A stretch of DNA of 64,000 nt from Manduca sexta (taxonomy: Eukaryota; Arthropoda; Insecta; Lepidoptera; Sphingidae). Within the stretch, counting starts at the first letter, position 1, and the number at the start of each line of letters is the position of its first letter. The notes beneath the pieces were generated by a model. That model had not been told where the DNA came from. It searched no databases and was given only the letters and a program-made list of their open reading frames with translations. The position numbers and the translations under genes were made by a program. Positions 1 through 12,472 of the stretch are shown here, in pieces. Location of the stretch: positions 12,031,291 to 12,095,290 of the forward strand of contig NC_051135.1 in NCBI RefSeq assembly GCF_014839805.1. Reading direction: 5' to 3'.

Positions 1-114
1 TATTATGATAAATATTATTGCACTTCACATTAATACATTCTACGATCACAAGTCACTGACTAGACACATAATAATTATATTAATATTGAGACCATTTATA
101 AATTAGTAGTTGAT

Positions 115-314
115 TCAATTCCCCAGGGTCAGGGGATGCAAATGATCATTCTTGGTGGCCAGGACGGTGTCCTTGTAGGTGGTGACGCGCGCGTTGCAGC
201 CCAGTTTGGTGCACCTCCACGATATCTTATCGCCGTTACTATAGTTTTTGGAGAAGCGTTTGCCGTGATAGATCAACATGACACTACCTTTCGGTGATTT
301 GATGAAGGATGCCA
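115..314 (-). CDS. mod(mdg4): FLYWCH alternative 3'-terminal exon (minus 1)
   Basis: Terminal exon on the minus strand. It starts after the acceptor atattttcag and is entered in phase 1 (TG completes a split codon), then encodes 65 residues to a TGA. FLYWCH landmarks: GKRF at 17-20, W32, C34, C39, H57 and H59 (H-L-H). The loop between the two cysteines is short (C-x4-C instead of the usual C-x6-C) and six residues follow the last His. FLYWCH fingers in BTB proteins of this locus serve as isoform-specific DNA or protein interaction modules; that role is family knowledge. It is the last exon seen in the minus direction. The local Met is inside the intron and is not a start. Confidence 0.88.
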
Positions 315-1332
315 CTGAAAATATTTCCATGTTAGCAATTCATACTTTGTACAATAATAGGAAATATATTGAATCATCATTCAATATATTTCCTCAGCTC
401 ATCAGCTGGATAGTGTTTTTGTTTGTATATTTTTATGTACCGAGCCTAAAAAATATGGATCATATGTGAATTAAATAAAACAATTTTCGAACTAGCGAGT
501 TTAGTTCCAATAATTATATTTCGTTTCAATATTTGGATTGAAAATGAAAAAAAAATTCAATGATAAACATTTATTTACACAAAGGATTTTGCTATAAACG
601 AATATACAAAGAATTAATTTTACGGTAATGCACGAAATGAATAAATGTATTGACAACGGTCCCCACTTAGCAAGCTTGTATCGTAGGGTCCCAAGAGATC
701 ACTCACAAATGCATTTAATCACAATTAGACGAAGGTTTCTATGGTAACATAGAATGAGATCACATTATACTACGCCACTAAAATACAATTATCATCCAGA
801 GTACATTGGAACACTAGCTAGTTATTAAAGATATACTTATTACATTTACCAAACTACTTACGATATTTATTAATTAAGAATTTGGTTAAACATCACATCA
901 AGATATATTCGCTAGATTATATATGGATAGAGTATTTTATGGTTTATATAAACAAATAATGCAAATTATGTATTATTATTGTTATCCTAACTTCCTACAC
1001 TAAAACACTACTTAATGGGTTATATTAAAATAATTTAAAGCAATGTTTTAATGAGTTGCCCACTATCCTCATATGCAGGGTATAAGCTAATTACGTTATT
1101 TTATTTTAGCCTCCTTCACTGAGCTTTAGCGTATATCGTACGATTTAATCACACGATTAACCATTTATTTATTTCAATTTCCTACTAGGTATATAATAAA
1201 TTTATTTTATTATTATTTCTTTTACATGTTTGTTAGAACGCAGATACCGCCTTACAGGTATTTTGTTCCGGTACAAAAAAAAATAACAATAGATGAGAGT
1301 TACAATAACGATATTAAATAATTATTACAAAA
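315..1332. other. Non-coding stretch
   Basis: AT-rich sequence between two minus-strand terminal exons. I see no FLYWCH signature, no convincing coding ORF and no recognisable repeat here. Confidence 0.6.
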
Positions 1333-1532
1333 TTATTCCGAATGTTTTTCTTTAAAACAAGGCGAACATAAGGTTTTATCACATTGGGCACAATAAGTAA
1401 CAACTTTTTTTGTTCTTTTTCCAGCTTGCGCGCTATCTAACGATATCCGTAATTTGTCGTAGCAACCTACGCAGCGTTTCCTTCCGCGACGCTTTTGAAG
1501 CGCATGATTTGCATATTTGCCTTTAGGTAAAC
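1333..1532 (-). CDS. Alternative terminal exon with piggyBac-type cysteine-rich zinc domain (minus)
   Basis: Phase-1 exon after the acceptor ttattttgtttcag (GT completes a split codon), 65 codons, stop TAA. It has no FLYWCH motif. Cysteines and histidine: C20-x2-C23, C47-x2-C50, C55-x2-C58, H63, preceded by the basic run KRRGRKR at 13-19; key strings are RCVGCY and YCAQC...CSPCF. This is the layout of the C-terminal cysteine-rich zinc-binding domain of piggyBac-like transposases, which contacts transposon ends and chromatin in those proteins. Sequence upstream of the acceptor is AT-rich and shows no transposase catalytic domain, so this is not simply an intact or recently broken piggyBac copy. 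It resembles the plus-strand exon at 13.2 kb. I infer a domesticated domain used as an isoform-specific C-terminus of the same locus. Confidence 0.7.
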
Positions 1533-1659
1533 CTGAAACAAAATAACCAAGTCAGAAAATGTCTAAGCAGCATTTTGTAATTTTAAAGTGTATGCATGCT
1601 CTTTTACAATACCACTATTACCTATTAAAAAAATATTGTACAAGAAATCAAAAGACCAG

Positions 1660-1935
1660 GGGACTTATGGTCATGTTTCGAAGTGACTACTGCGCCTGAG
1701 GCATGACTTAACCCCCTCAGCCGCAGGGAAAAACCTTTACAAGAAATTACCTCTAATCCACAGGTATTGCACACCGCGAGGGGATGCATGGCCGATGGGC
1801 AGTTCGGTCTTTAGTGCGACCCCAGCCGGAGCATCGGCCAACACTCCTGGCGGATTACACTTGACTTATCCAAGTACAGGGAGGAAGTTCTGCTAAGAAG
1901 GACCGTTTATTCCTCCATACACGTGGTAACAAATT
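1660..1935. repeat. GC-rich unclassified block, possible interspersed repeat
   Basis: Composition rises well above the surrounding AT-rich DNA, with phrases such as gcctgaggcatgacttaa and ccggagcatcggcca. No ORF or terminal repeats are evident, so repeat status is an inference from composition. Confidence 0.3.
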
Positions 1936-2239
1936 GACTTACCCAAATAAAATTTGAACACGATCGTGCTGGAGTTCTTTGTCCTTAATGTCGATATTCA
2001 CTACCTAACATTTAGAACTTTTACATTTACTCAAGTAAATGTGTAACTGTTACTCAGGACGCGAAAAAATAAAATTTATAGTGTCAGAGCGACTGTTACT
2101 TTGAAATAAATTTGGAAACCCAGTCCAAGTAATCAAAAACCAGCTTTTTAATTACTTTTATCTTCTTATACTCATCCCGTTTAAATGTAGGGTTGGCGCA
2201 ACATACGTCCGACTAGTGATCGGCCATTCGCCTTATGTC

Positions 2240-2501
2240 AATTGGACGTAGATACGCAAAAAGGATCCGACCCACAGTATGGTCGAAAATGAGCCGAGTA
2301 TGCCAAATTAGTTCCAGTCTGTAAGGTCTATATTTTCCATTAGTAAAAACATCTTAGTCAAAATACGTCAATTTCAATCTTTTATTAATAAAACATAAAC
2401 TAGAATATCAATGAGCACAAATGCGATTTAAACATCTATCTTCACTATCTCAGAAGTGTCATTTGGTGAGCTGGATCCTTTTTACATATCTACGTCCAAT
2501 T
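2240..2501. mobile_element. Non-autonomous element with 29-bp inverted repeats
   Basis: Positions 2240-2268 and 2473-2501 are inverted copies of each other, matching at 27 of 29 bases (motif beginning aattggacgtaga and ending ggatcc). The interior of about 200 bp is non-coding. The element may extend beyond these repeats; no target-site duplication was identified. Confidence 0.5.
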
Positions 2502-3439
2502 ATTGTAAAGGAACAGAGGATATTTATTTTTTCCTTGAACGCACTAGGAGTGTAAAGGCCACTTGAAGTTCTCTTCAGTTTTCATTATAATGTATGCCTT
2601 AAGACTTAACGGCGTAATAAGTCTGTACTTTATCTACCGAAGTAGATAGCCCAGATTATTATCCAATTGTGTTTGTTTTTCCTACATTACTTTTATAAGT
2701 GTAAAATGTATCTAATAATTTTCAGTCATTTAGACTGCTGTGGTTAATTTAATATTTACTAAAAACATTTTAGAAACGTCTTTATTGTGTCACAAAAATA
2801 GTGGATGTGTTAAAGAATTTGACAATGTATAATAAAATATTCATCAACCTCAACGTGTCGTACATAATGCTACTGTTGTGCTAATAAACAAAACATTTTC
2901 TTTGTCTTGCAGCTTTAAATCCATAATGTTAAAATGTTCATGACTACAAGTCGTAAGAGAAAAAAAACACCACAAATCATATTTAAATACAGTCACCGAT
3001 TTTCCGTTGAATGTGACTCATAATCGTAATTACACTTATACACGTCACCTCAAAACGATACCAACTTTGTGCCAAGGAAATGAAATAAGATTTCATTAAA
3101 TCGCAATATAATTCATAAAGAGAAGTTTCTATATTAAAAAATAAGATTTTATATACAAACGTAATATAGTAATAACATCTATAAGTAGAACATTAACGTA
3201 GAATATAATAATAAGGCTCATAATCATTATCCTATAAAATATCACCGAATTACGTATCGCGTTTAGAATATCACTGAGAAGCGAAGCTTAGTCTTACTTA
3301 TCCAAATATACATAAATTTTAGAGATCAACAAATTCAAGTAACTTTTATTCTTCTTCTAATAACAATGTAATTGCTAATTCTTAACTATGTCATATTATT
3401 GCTCTGTAACGAGGTCCCGGGCGGAACGGGTTCGATTCT

Positions 3440-3846
3440 TTAGGGATCTTTCTTTACTTCTGGGTTGGGCGGTCGCAACCATAGATCGGTTTTGGGCAGT
3501 ATCCTTGGAAAGCTCAGGGCATGGAGAGCAAGAGCTGCGGCAGTGGGGGACGTGATGGGAGAGGGGAGGATGGCAGTGGCCGGGGATGTTAAGGCAGAGA
3601 GTCCGGGCATCTGACTTCGCGGTCGTAGTTGGACGAAGGCACCGTTGCCGCAGCGCGCGTGAGACGGCGGCGCGTGGTTGTGGCCGTCTCCTGATGCCAC
3701 GAGCTTCCCCGACATCATCCTCACCCGAGCTCTGCAGCCCATGTGCTTCGAGGAGCAGTAGAAAAACCGCCCGCCGACTTGAGAGTACGTGTATCCGCGG
3801 AGCACTAGGATGTATTTCCCTTTTTCCGTTGGAATGAACTGCACGT
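3440..3846 (-). CDS. mod(mdg4): FLYWCH terminal exon with long Pro/Ala-rich tail (minus 2)
   Basis: Begins after the acceptor gttaatattccag; AC completes the split codon, followed by V-Q-F-I-P. 134 residues, about twice the usual length. The FLYWCH part occupies residues 1-57: RGYTY at 16-20, F28 in place of the usual Trp, C30, C37, H55, H57. A further 77 residues follow, rich in Pro, Ser, Ala and Leu, in a GC-rich stretch, before the stop. The tail is unlike any other exon here. It could be a read-through into formerly non-coding sequence after loss of the ancestral stop next to His-57, or a functional low-complexity tail. FLYWCH identity is firm; function of the tail is unknown. Confidence 0.82.
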
Positions 3847-5626
3847 CTGGAATATTAACGATGTTCAGTGTGTATTCAGAATAAACATAATATATTTGAG
3901 TTCCTATTTAATATCCGCAATTTTTATTATTAACAATAAATTCTATATGTACATATGTACAAAGCTTATGTAGTATGGTCCGATTCATATCGATAAAAAA
4001 GCTATAAGGATTTAGTTACATAGGAGAGGTAGTCTATGTTCGAGATATTAGAACCGTTAAGAGGATAGTTAACCTAGCATACCGATTAAAATAAAAGATG
4101 CCAAATATTCTTGACACGTATATTTCGTTCTTTAATTAATCGCAGGTAATTTATAGTAGTGACCATTGATTATGGTATAATTTAGGGATGGATCATCATG
4201 TTCCACATAAACCCTAACAAAGTGGCCGTTGCGCAGGCGCCGAACCTTTGTTAGATAGTCCAGGACTCAGTTCGAAGGGCATCGCCAAATCTTGCCATTA
4301 CTTATCTGCGAATGTGTATCCATCTAGCATAAGCAAAAATTCTTGCTGCCACGCCTACTCGAAGGTATGAGTATACCCTCGCCATCTGTTATGTTCTGAT
4401 TTTATCAGTAGTATATGTTAAGGAATATAATATTGTAATTTTATGAAGTAATACCAGTATTTTTTCAAACTCAGTCTCATGTTGAACTATTTCGATATCA
4501 TAAAATACAATATTTATGTACCGTCATGGTTTCTCTTCATCCTGTGAATTTACTTACTTGCTTCACTAGTTATACTTTAGACATATATTGTTTTTTAATC
4601 ATTTATTCATATACAAGACAGATGAAACAAAAAAGTAAACTGAAAAAATAAATATAAAGAAAAATAAAAGACAAGGGTAACGATAATTTCAGTTTATTTT
4701 TTAATTACTTTTTATTAAACAATTGCTTTTGTGTCATATACTCCTGAACTTTTACGATATACTAATATATAATCTTGTATATGAAAGATAAATTATATTC
4801 TATAATAAAGAAAAAAGGCATAGCCACATATATTTCTATACTTCTCTCAAACTGTATTGAACATCTGGTTTTAAATCTCTAAAATATAATACGTTATTTC
4901 GGTACTTAATATTAATCCCTGCATCTTAAACACTATCATAGAGCAATATTTATTTATTTATTTACTTATTTATTTAATATGTACTGTATGTATTAAATTT
5001 GATATGTACATTGTACATACATAGGTAACTTCTTATTAACAATATTTACGTACATCAATTGACTTATTAAGGCACCTAATCAGACTACAGAATATCTGTT
5101 GTAAAAAACAAGTCATACAAAACGGTTTGAGTTTCATTCAAACATCCTTATCTCAACATTTTATAAATAACATTTACAAAATTGATTAAATTAACAATTC
5201 ACTAATTACCTAAAGTAGAGGTAGAATTTTATATTATGTACAGAACACATTTTAAATTCTTACACATATAAAGTTATATTTATTACCCACCACCAATAAG
5301 TATTTGGAAAATATAGGAAAAGACTAAATCACCTATTGTATTGTCAAAAATGCAATCAATAGAAATTACGACAATAACAAACGTACAAAAGATCAAGTTT
5401 ATTTTTTTTTTATAAAACCCAAGCAGATCATACGAACGAAATAATTGCAGTGCGCGCGCCGTTTACGCATTATTTACTTGCTGATCGGCGCATGAATTTA
5501 TTGAGCGCTATATTTTAAAGATTGAATCAAAACTCATATATTTCAAATTTTAAGTGTTTATAGATTAACTTTGCAGAAACCAAGGGATAAGTCTTCACCA
5601 ATTATATTTTCCAAATACAAGTTTAG
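3847..5626. other. Non-coding stretch with hairpin and (ATTT)n
   Basis: A short hairpin lies at about 4212-4253 (ctaacaaag ... ctttgttag) in a small GC-rich patch, and an ATTT-type microsatellite at 4949-4977. No exon signature on either strand. Confidence 0.5.
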
Positions 5627-5820
5627 CTAGCTATGGTTATGGTAGCCGTATTTCTTGATAATCGCATGGTCGAAGGTGGTAAGTGTTGCGATGCATTGCA
5701 GTCGCCGCTTCCGCCCGCACACCCATCGCGTTTTGCGCCCTCTGGAACGCTCTCTGATGAAGTTCATACCTTCATGAATTATCATGGGATTACCGCGACG
5801 TGACGTCACGAACATCACAC
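5627..5820 (-). CDS. mod(mdg4): FLYWCH terminal exon (minus 3)
   Basis: Acceptor catcagtctctttgcag followed by GT and then V-M-F-V-T-S-R. 63 residues ending H-N-H-S and TAG. The opening TSRRGNPMI is a very standard FLYWCH start; F20, W32, C34, C42, H60 and H62 are present. It carries an unusually basic cysteine loop (CGRKRRLQC, C-x7-C). The apparent Met about 25 codons upstream lies in the intron. Confidence 0.92.
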
Positions 5821-6079
5821 CTGCAAAGAGACTGATGACGTAGAAATGAACATTGACACACTTATAAGAAAACTTATTAGTTAAACAGTGAGTCAATATA
5901 GTACAGCACGAATACGCCGCCTAGACAACAAGAGGCGTTACCAATTTAGTAAAAAGAAAAGCGCCATGAAGTGGCAGTGGCGACTTCTTAAATTATTTAT
6001 AGATTGTCAGATGCACTGAACTGTGATAGTCTCTTACTTTCGTAATTCTAGCATTAAAATTCCAAAAAATGCTGTAAGG

Positions 6080-6575
6080 AATAGCCATTTTTTCGCGGGC
6101 AAACACGTGTTATCGCTACCGTCACTTTGGGGGCGATTGGAATGCTCATGTTGGTTTCACCGGTCTTACGACACAATGTCGGCACTCGGGAGTATGGCAT
6201 TATCCGAGCGAGCATTGGACTGAGTCTCTAACCCCTTGGTATCCCACACCAGCATACCAACCAAAACCTGCGGGGGCCTTCTTCGGCGCATACGGGATGG
6301 TCCCAGAGTACCTTGTTGCACTAAAATAGCTGCTTAGAACGGCCCCTGCGCTATACTGCATTGCGGCACCTCTCTAATGAAAGGGGCTAAGACATCGGAA
6401 GACCTACTCCCCGAATTATCGTCTACCTCAGAGCCACTATCAGACGAGAAGCCTGCCACTGCTCGATCCGCGACTGTCTATAAGCCCTATTCAGTCGCCT
6501 CTACTGTAAGGAATAGCGTAGCAAGAAGGATTTAGATGGGACTGGCTCGGTCGAACTAGCTGATCCTAACCATTT
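6080..6575. repeat. GC-rich block, probable interspersed repeat fragment
   Basis: A sharp rise in GC with phrases such as gccttcttcggcgca; a closely similar short phrase (ggccttcttcggcgcaga) recurs at 40441, which suggests dispersed repeat origin. No intact reading frame. Family not identified. Confidence 0.3.
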
Positions 6576-9435
6576 TTTTATTGTTAACCCTAAATAGCCA
6601 AACTTGTCTCACCATAAAAGCAGAACAGAGCTAGGAAAAATATTAATTAGTAGAATATGATGCAACTCTCCGTTCTGGTACATCCACTAAAGCGGTCTTA
6701 TTATTATTTTTTCTAACTCGTCTCTATGGAGGAGAAGCATCCTTAAATAGTATGATAATAGTACATCTTTGTAGTAATTAATGTCAGATCACCTCATAGT
6801 GGACTTTCTTGTTACCCAAAAGAAAATGAGCTGGACTATATGTTCTGAGTCATATATAATTTCACAGGATATCAAAAAAACTTCAACACTTAAATAGTAA
6901 GCTAATTAAATAAACCAGTAGAATATTTACGTTTTATTTCTGATTATACCTGAAACATTTCGTAACTTTAAGTAAGGTAGCGCCATCTCTTGGAAGTAAT
7001 GTAAAAATATTTCTTTCGTAGACGCATTATAATTACTATTGAACTATGCGGTCAGGTAAGTATATATACGTTGCTTTCAACCGTTACAAAATGTAGTTGG
7101 AGCATTGAAATATACTATGTGCTTGTCCAATTATCATTGATTGCTGAAGTACGTTTAATGATATCGGATTTAAGAAAATATTGTATATTATCGAAAAGTT
7201 AAGATGTTCAAAATATTTTTTATAACATTACAAGTAATAATTACTATTAACACGTGAACTCTCGTAACCACAGAGCATCGTAGCGTATTTAAATTTACCC
7301 ATTACAATTACAAAAAAAATGCTTCATCAAAACCTCCATCGACACTCCAGCGCCTACTACCGCCATCTGTAGATTAATATCGAAAAATATTTCACGGGTG
7401 AGAGGAGTAACATCGTCTTGCGACCTACTAAAGATGTGGGCTTGGTGCGTCACCGCGAGCGAGGGCGCTGCGTGTTCATTTTTATTTTTTTCCCGGTAAT
7501 ATTATGTGGAGAATATTGGAGACCTTCCGTTGAATATAAAAAGTTGGTTTCGATGGGTCGTTTTATAATTGCGACGCACGTGGGCTGCGTTATTGATTCG
7601 ACTCTAGGCCCGGCACAGATGTGAGAGCTTGGGAGCGATGTTAAAAATGCAGTTTACCGTTATCTACATCGCAGCCGCAGTACTTAGATATTAGTTATTG
7701 GAAACTACATTTTATTGCTGATTTAATACGGAATGTTTGATTCAAGTGCACTTAAATTAAACGTTGCACCAGTCAGTATAGTTAATAAAAACGATTGTAA
7801 TTAGACGTTTGAGTAACATTAAATAAAATGCTAATAATAGTAACCTGGAAATTACGATAAATGATTAAAACACATACACCATTTTAAATATGAAATGAAG
7901 ACTTCTAAAAATATAACACTGATCTTATTTGGATTAATATAAATGTAGTTTAATAATTGACCTCGAAAACTAAAATAAACATTAAAGTTAATGAAACTAG
8001 GAACGTCATTAGCGTTTTTGTTTCATATCATAATTTACATAATTATGTTCACTAACTAATCGAAATGTAGGGCCCATAAATTTTAAACAATGATATAATT
8101 ATCGCACTATACCCAATTATATATTCCGCATGCTTCAGGTTTACATTTAGCGTAAACAACATGAACGAATATGGAGAACTTCCAAAAAATCCTTGATCTA
8201 TAACCTATGAAACTATTGTCAAATCACTAGAAACAACAATACGACTAAGTTTCATAGTCAAGTATAACCTGGTAAATTAAAAAGTGATGCAAGAAAAAGT
8301 TAATGATCTCAACTAAGTATCAACAATAACTAACGGATCCTACGATGTGAACGAGGTACAACTATAATGGCTCGGCGGCATTCTCACGGAACGATACACA
8401 CCGACTACGTGTTACATTCGACGATTATTCTAAGAATTCTATCATAATATCTCCATACATATAAATCGCTGTGGGGCGCGGCAGGGGGAATACTGTCGCT
8501 CTCATGTCAAGCTCTCACATACATAAACTGAGATAATTTCGAATTGCTAACGTCCAATGCGTAGATTAATTTCAAAATCTGGTCACGCCGCATTCCTATA
8601 AAAGAACTCGTAGTACTAATAGTACCTACGTTCACTTAAAAATAGAAAATGTATAAAGTAAACCGACAAAATGCCTATTAAATATAACCAAACCGTAATA
8701 AGTTAAATAGATCATAAAAATAACTATTAAGAAATCACACGTGACATGAAATTAGTAATATATTTCACACGAAATGAAAGTTAAAGACTAATGTAATGTG
8801 TAAATTATGTTTTAATGTGAATGTATGATATTAAAAATTATAAAATCGTTGACTTATCTTGCACACAAAAACAAAATAAACAACTGTCAGTTGTATTCAG
8901 TGCAGTATTTCTGTCTTAATTTTCCATATATCTTAATAAATATGTCAATTATTGTTTAAGTAAAGTCATAGAAATTTCAATGTATCAACCCTGATCAATG
9001 AAATGCATCCATTTGTCATATCTGAACTAAAAAGTATCAGCCGTGAGATGACGTGTACCTTCCGAGGGTACTTGTATCCAGGGTGTATCTTGGTAACCGT
9101 TGTCATGACGCTCATGACAAATAACGCGCCCTTCAGCTTGTTTTACTGCAAACTAAATTGTCTATTTCTTGGGTGACAAATTATCTGTATAACAAAATAT
9201 TTTCGTAAACATGAGTAATAAAACTATTTTGAAGAATCGTTCATCAAACTCCCACGAATTTACACACATTGTATTCTAGAACGTACTACGTACCATAACC
9301 ATTATAAACCGTTAAGGTGACAGCACGTTCATAGTTCGAACTCCACGTGTCGTCATCGCAGCGGTTAGTAATCGAATTAATATTTTAATCTCAGTTAACT
9401 CGGCGAGTAGTTACGGCGGTTCCAGTTTGTCCGCC
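6576..9435. other. Long non-coding stretch
   Basis: AT-rich DNA with a GC-richer island at 7380-7630 that has open frames but no recognisable domain or acceptor-phase pattern, and another at 8340-8530. No exon of this array is supported on either strand. Confidence 0.5.
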
Positions 9436-9597
9436 CTAACGGTACTTAGAATACCTGAGTACCACCTGTTGTTTACTGCTATGCGCGCAATAGGGCCATG
9501 TCGAACGCTGGCCCTTCTCCCACGATTGTACTTTAACATCCGTACAAGATATCTTTACTTTCCTTCAAATCGGTAAAAAATTTAAACGCAACCGTGA
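9436..9597 (-). pseudogene. Possible decayed minus-strand FLYWCH exon
   Basis: Read on the minus strand, a VSR-like opening is followed, after a stop and frame damage, by D-V-K-V-Q-S-W-E-K-G-Q-R-S-T-W-P-Y-C, which resembles the NKxSxxKGxxxRWxC core. The second Cys and the final His-x-His are missing. It would fall between minus exons at 5.6 and 10.9 kb. Low confidence because only the core is alignable. Confidence 0.28.
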
Positions 9598-10639
9598 CAC
9601 CGCATCAAACAAATATCTGCGTACACAAGTATAGCTGTAAAGTAAAACAAATAAAAATACATCGTAAAATAAAGTGATGTTCTGATTTTATTAGGGTTCT
9701 ATTTTCAATAAATGACGAACGGCAACACGTATTCCGAGCCGTGCCCATGGCAACAGGGATTGGAACACCCAAAAAAACTAACGTCGACGAGGGCTAACCC
9801 CAGCTCACTGCTTAGAACTCTACGCATAATGTTTATAAATATGTTTGTTACGTGAAGCGTTATTTGAATGCAACTACCTGCACCTGGCCTGACTAGACCA
9901 ATGAAAGCGATCAGACCCCATAAAAACATTTCAAATACAAAAAGCATCAAAAAGCAGGACGTCTAGACGCACTTTTTTTAGTTCGGAGAACGCGCAGGTA
10001 GAAATCTGTACAATGCAGACACCCCATTTGATGCCAGATAACGATGAAGACTAGAAAACATTGTTCGATGTTTGAATGGTTTATTTAAAAAAATTGGGAA
10101 CAATTTTTGGCACAAACGTTTCATAGACAAGTTTACGAATACAGAAATGCATCGACAATAAAGTTATCGTCAATTTATAACATCTACGGCCTAATGGAGC
10201 CAACGAGTTAATTAACATGTATTGCTTTGTACTGTTATATAATGGCGGAATAAACGTGGCGTATTTAACACGTCATTGCCATCATTTATGGCACTATAAT
10301 ATATTTATTCTAAGTTAATATTGCTGTCAAATAGGTATCCTACAGTAGCTACTGATAAACTCTACAATAACAAGAGCTGTCAAAGCCTGGCCACTAATGT
10401 CTCTTATGGCTGATGAGTCTCGATATGATACGTGAATTATCACATCTAAACATTAGACTAGAACATTTTTGAAGAACTTACGAAATCACTAGAGATTCAA
10501 TTTCATTCACATTTGTCATTTAAACACATAGTTTTCAATAATCTAAACCTATAGACATAATGATAAGAGAAAAATATCTGAATTATGCAAAACGTCATTC
10601 CAATACTGACTGCGTACATAATAATATAATATCTTAAAA

Positions 10640-10900
10640 CATAACACATGCTCACGCCTGCCACCACAGTGAGGTAGACAGAGGCGTGACTAGTGGGTCT
10701 GCTACTCGCAGAGCTCTCTCCCAACCCCTATTACAGCAGGGGTCAGGCCCATTGACATAATAGGCATAAATTTTAATACCGAGCAACAAACGCGTACTTT
10801 CAAACCGTATGTATTTTTTTTTATCCGACCTTATAATCGAATCCAGGTCCCCGCCAATGAAGCGAATGAGGTACATCTTAAATCTAAAGAAAATTTTATA
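10640..10900. repeat. Possible SINE or repeat fragment
   Basis: The segment includes gcctgccaccacagtgaggtagacagaggc and a downstream patch cgaatccaggtcccc, the style of dispersed lepidopteran repeats. No target-site duplication seen; assignment is tentative. Confidence 0.3.
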
Positions 10901-10912
10901 CACATCCATAAT

Positions 10913-11160
10913 CTAGTATTCGTCCCAATCTTCTTTCATTTTGTAATTACTGGACACTTTCGGCGGATGCGTGTGTACGGGCGCTTGTCCGAGAACTCTG
11001 TCGTGTATCGTGAGTATGGATGCGAGGCAGCCACGTGACTTGCGAGACGAACAGTACCACAGCAGCCGCGACTTGTGTTGATTCTTTCGCGAATTGATGA
11101 AGTAAGTGTTCCCCTGGTACAGCAACAGTCGAGCGCCACGAGTCGTTGCGATGTAGCGAG
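10913..11160 (-). CDS. mod(mdg4): FLYWCH terminal exon with acidic tail (minus 4)
   Basis: Acceptor tctttgttttcgtag, then CT completes the split codon, then R-Y-I-A-T-T-R-G. 81 residues. Landmarks: GNTYF at 16-20, W34, C36, C44, H62, H64 (H-T-H). Seventeen residues follow the finger, ending K-E-D-W-D-E-Y. The finger-opening residues R-G-A-R lack the usual G-K/N-P. This is the minus-strand exon nearest the strand-switch zone. Confidence 0.88.
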
Positions 11161-11972
11161 CTACGAAAACAAAGAAGAAATTAAAACAAAAGCTGCCCTG
11201 AACAATAAAAGAGTTTTTTACAAAACCTCATACAACTTCCACATGAAAACCTACAAATATATTTTACCTACTATACTTCTGCTTAAAAATATACCAACAA
11301 AAACAGATAATTTAGTAACGATAAGCAAACCCATTAATTAAATATCTTATTATATTATTGTTAGTATCTACAGTACATTACTTCCGTTCACGTAGGTACA
11401 ACGTGACCGTAATGTATTTTACTGTATAATACTTTCAATCAGAATTTCAACTTTGAGTACTGATAGCGAAGAACCTTTTTTGATATTTTATAAAACTCAT
11501 TATCCATTACGGATGTGTGCGTTTAGTAGTTTGAAAAACTGTTAAATATATTGTCTTGGTAGGTAATATCGAGATTTTTATTCAAATATGTACATACATT
11601 AGAGCACCGTATCAAAGACCCTAATAGTTAATTCAGTTGTAATAAAAGAAGTAAAAATACGTAATAACTTTATTTATAAACAAAAACATACATTTTTATA
11701 ATTAAAGCATATCAAAACAACAAACATTTTACTAAATAAATATAGATAAAATACTAAGTGATAGAACGTGTTCCATTTAACCAAAGATTTAACATCTGTG
11801 TAAACAATTTTATTACTTAAAGTAAACCTATTTGTACCATTCATATATAAAAATATCACAAATATTTGTTCATTATAATCACAGGAAACATAACATGTCA
11901 ATTTACAACAAGCAGGAATATTGTACCGCTTTCCTAAAATATATACTTTCTTATTATGTTACAGTATATATT
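11161..11972. other. Strand-switch zone, left part
   Basis: Between the last minus exon and the assembly gap. Transcription of the two exon sets diverges from here. No coding exon is seen. At 11953-11964 a plus-strand attatgttacag acceptor-like site sits eight bases before the gap, so an exon could start inside the unsequenced block. Confidence 0.4.
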
Positions 11973-12472
11973 NNNNNNNNNNNNNNNNNNNNNNNNNNNN
12001 NNNNNNNNNNNNNNNNNNNNNNNNNNNNNNNNNNNNNNNNNNNNNNNNNNNNNNNNNNNNNNNNNNNNNNNNNNNNNNNNNNNNNNNNNNNNNNNNNNNN
12101 NNNNNNNNNNNNNNNNNNNNNNNNNNNNNNNNNNNNNNNNNNNNNNNNNNNNNNNNNNNNNNNNNNNNNNNNNNNNNNNNNNNNNNNNNNNNNNNNNNNN
12201 NNNNNNNNNNNNNNNNNNNNNNNNNNNNNNNNNNNNNNNNNNNNNNNNNNNNNNNNNNNNNNNNNNNNNNNNNNNNNNNNNNNNNNNNNNNNNNNNNNNN
12301 NNNNNNNNNNNNNNNNNNNNNNNNNNNNNNNNNNNNNNNNNNNNNNNNNNNNNNNNNNNNNNNNNNNNNNNNNNNNNNNNNNNNNNNNNNNNNNNNNNNN
12401 NNNNNNNNNNNNNNNNNNNNNNNNNNNNNNNNNNNNNNNNNNNNNNNNNNNNNNNNNNNNNNNNNNNNNNNN
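11973..12472. other. Assembly gap (500 N)
   Basis: Exactly 500 undetermined bases, a conventional placeholder, so the true length is unknown. Any apparent reading frame crossing it is meaningless. Confidence 0.99.

Noticed and set aside
7418..7624. GC-richer plus-strand open frame containing THVGC
   Set aside because: It lies on the strand opposite the local exon set and has no W-x-C, no His-x-His and no acceptor in phase.
9705..9950. Minus-strand 81-codon frame with Cys residues
   Set aside because: Hydrophobic, with no domain and no acceptor; probably chance.
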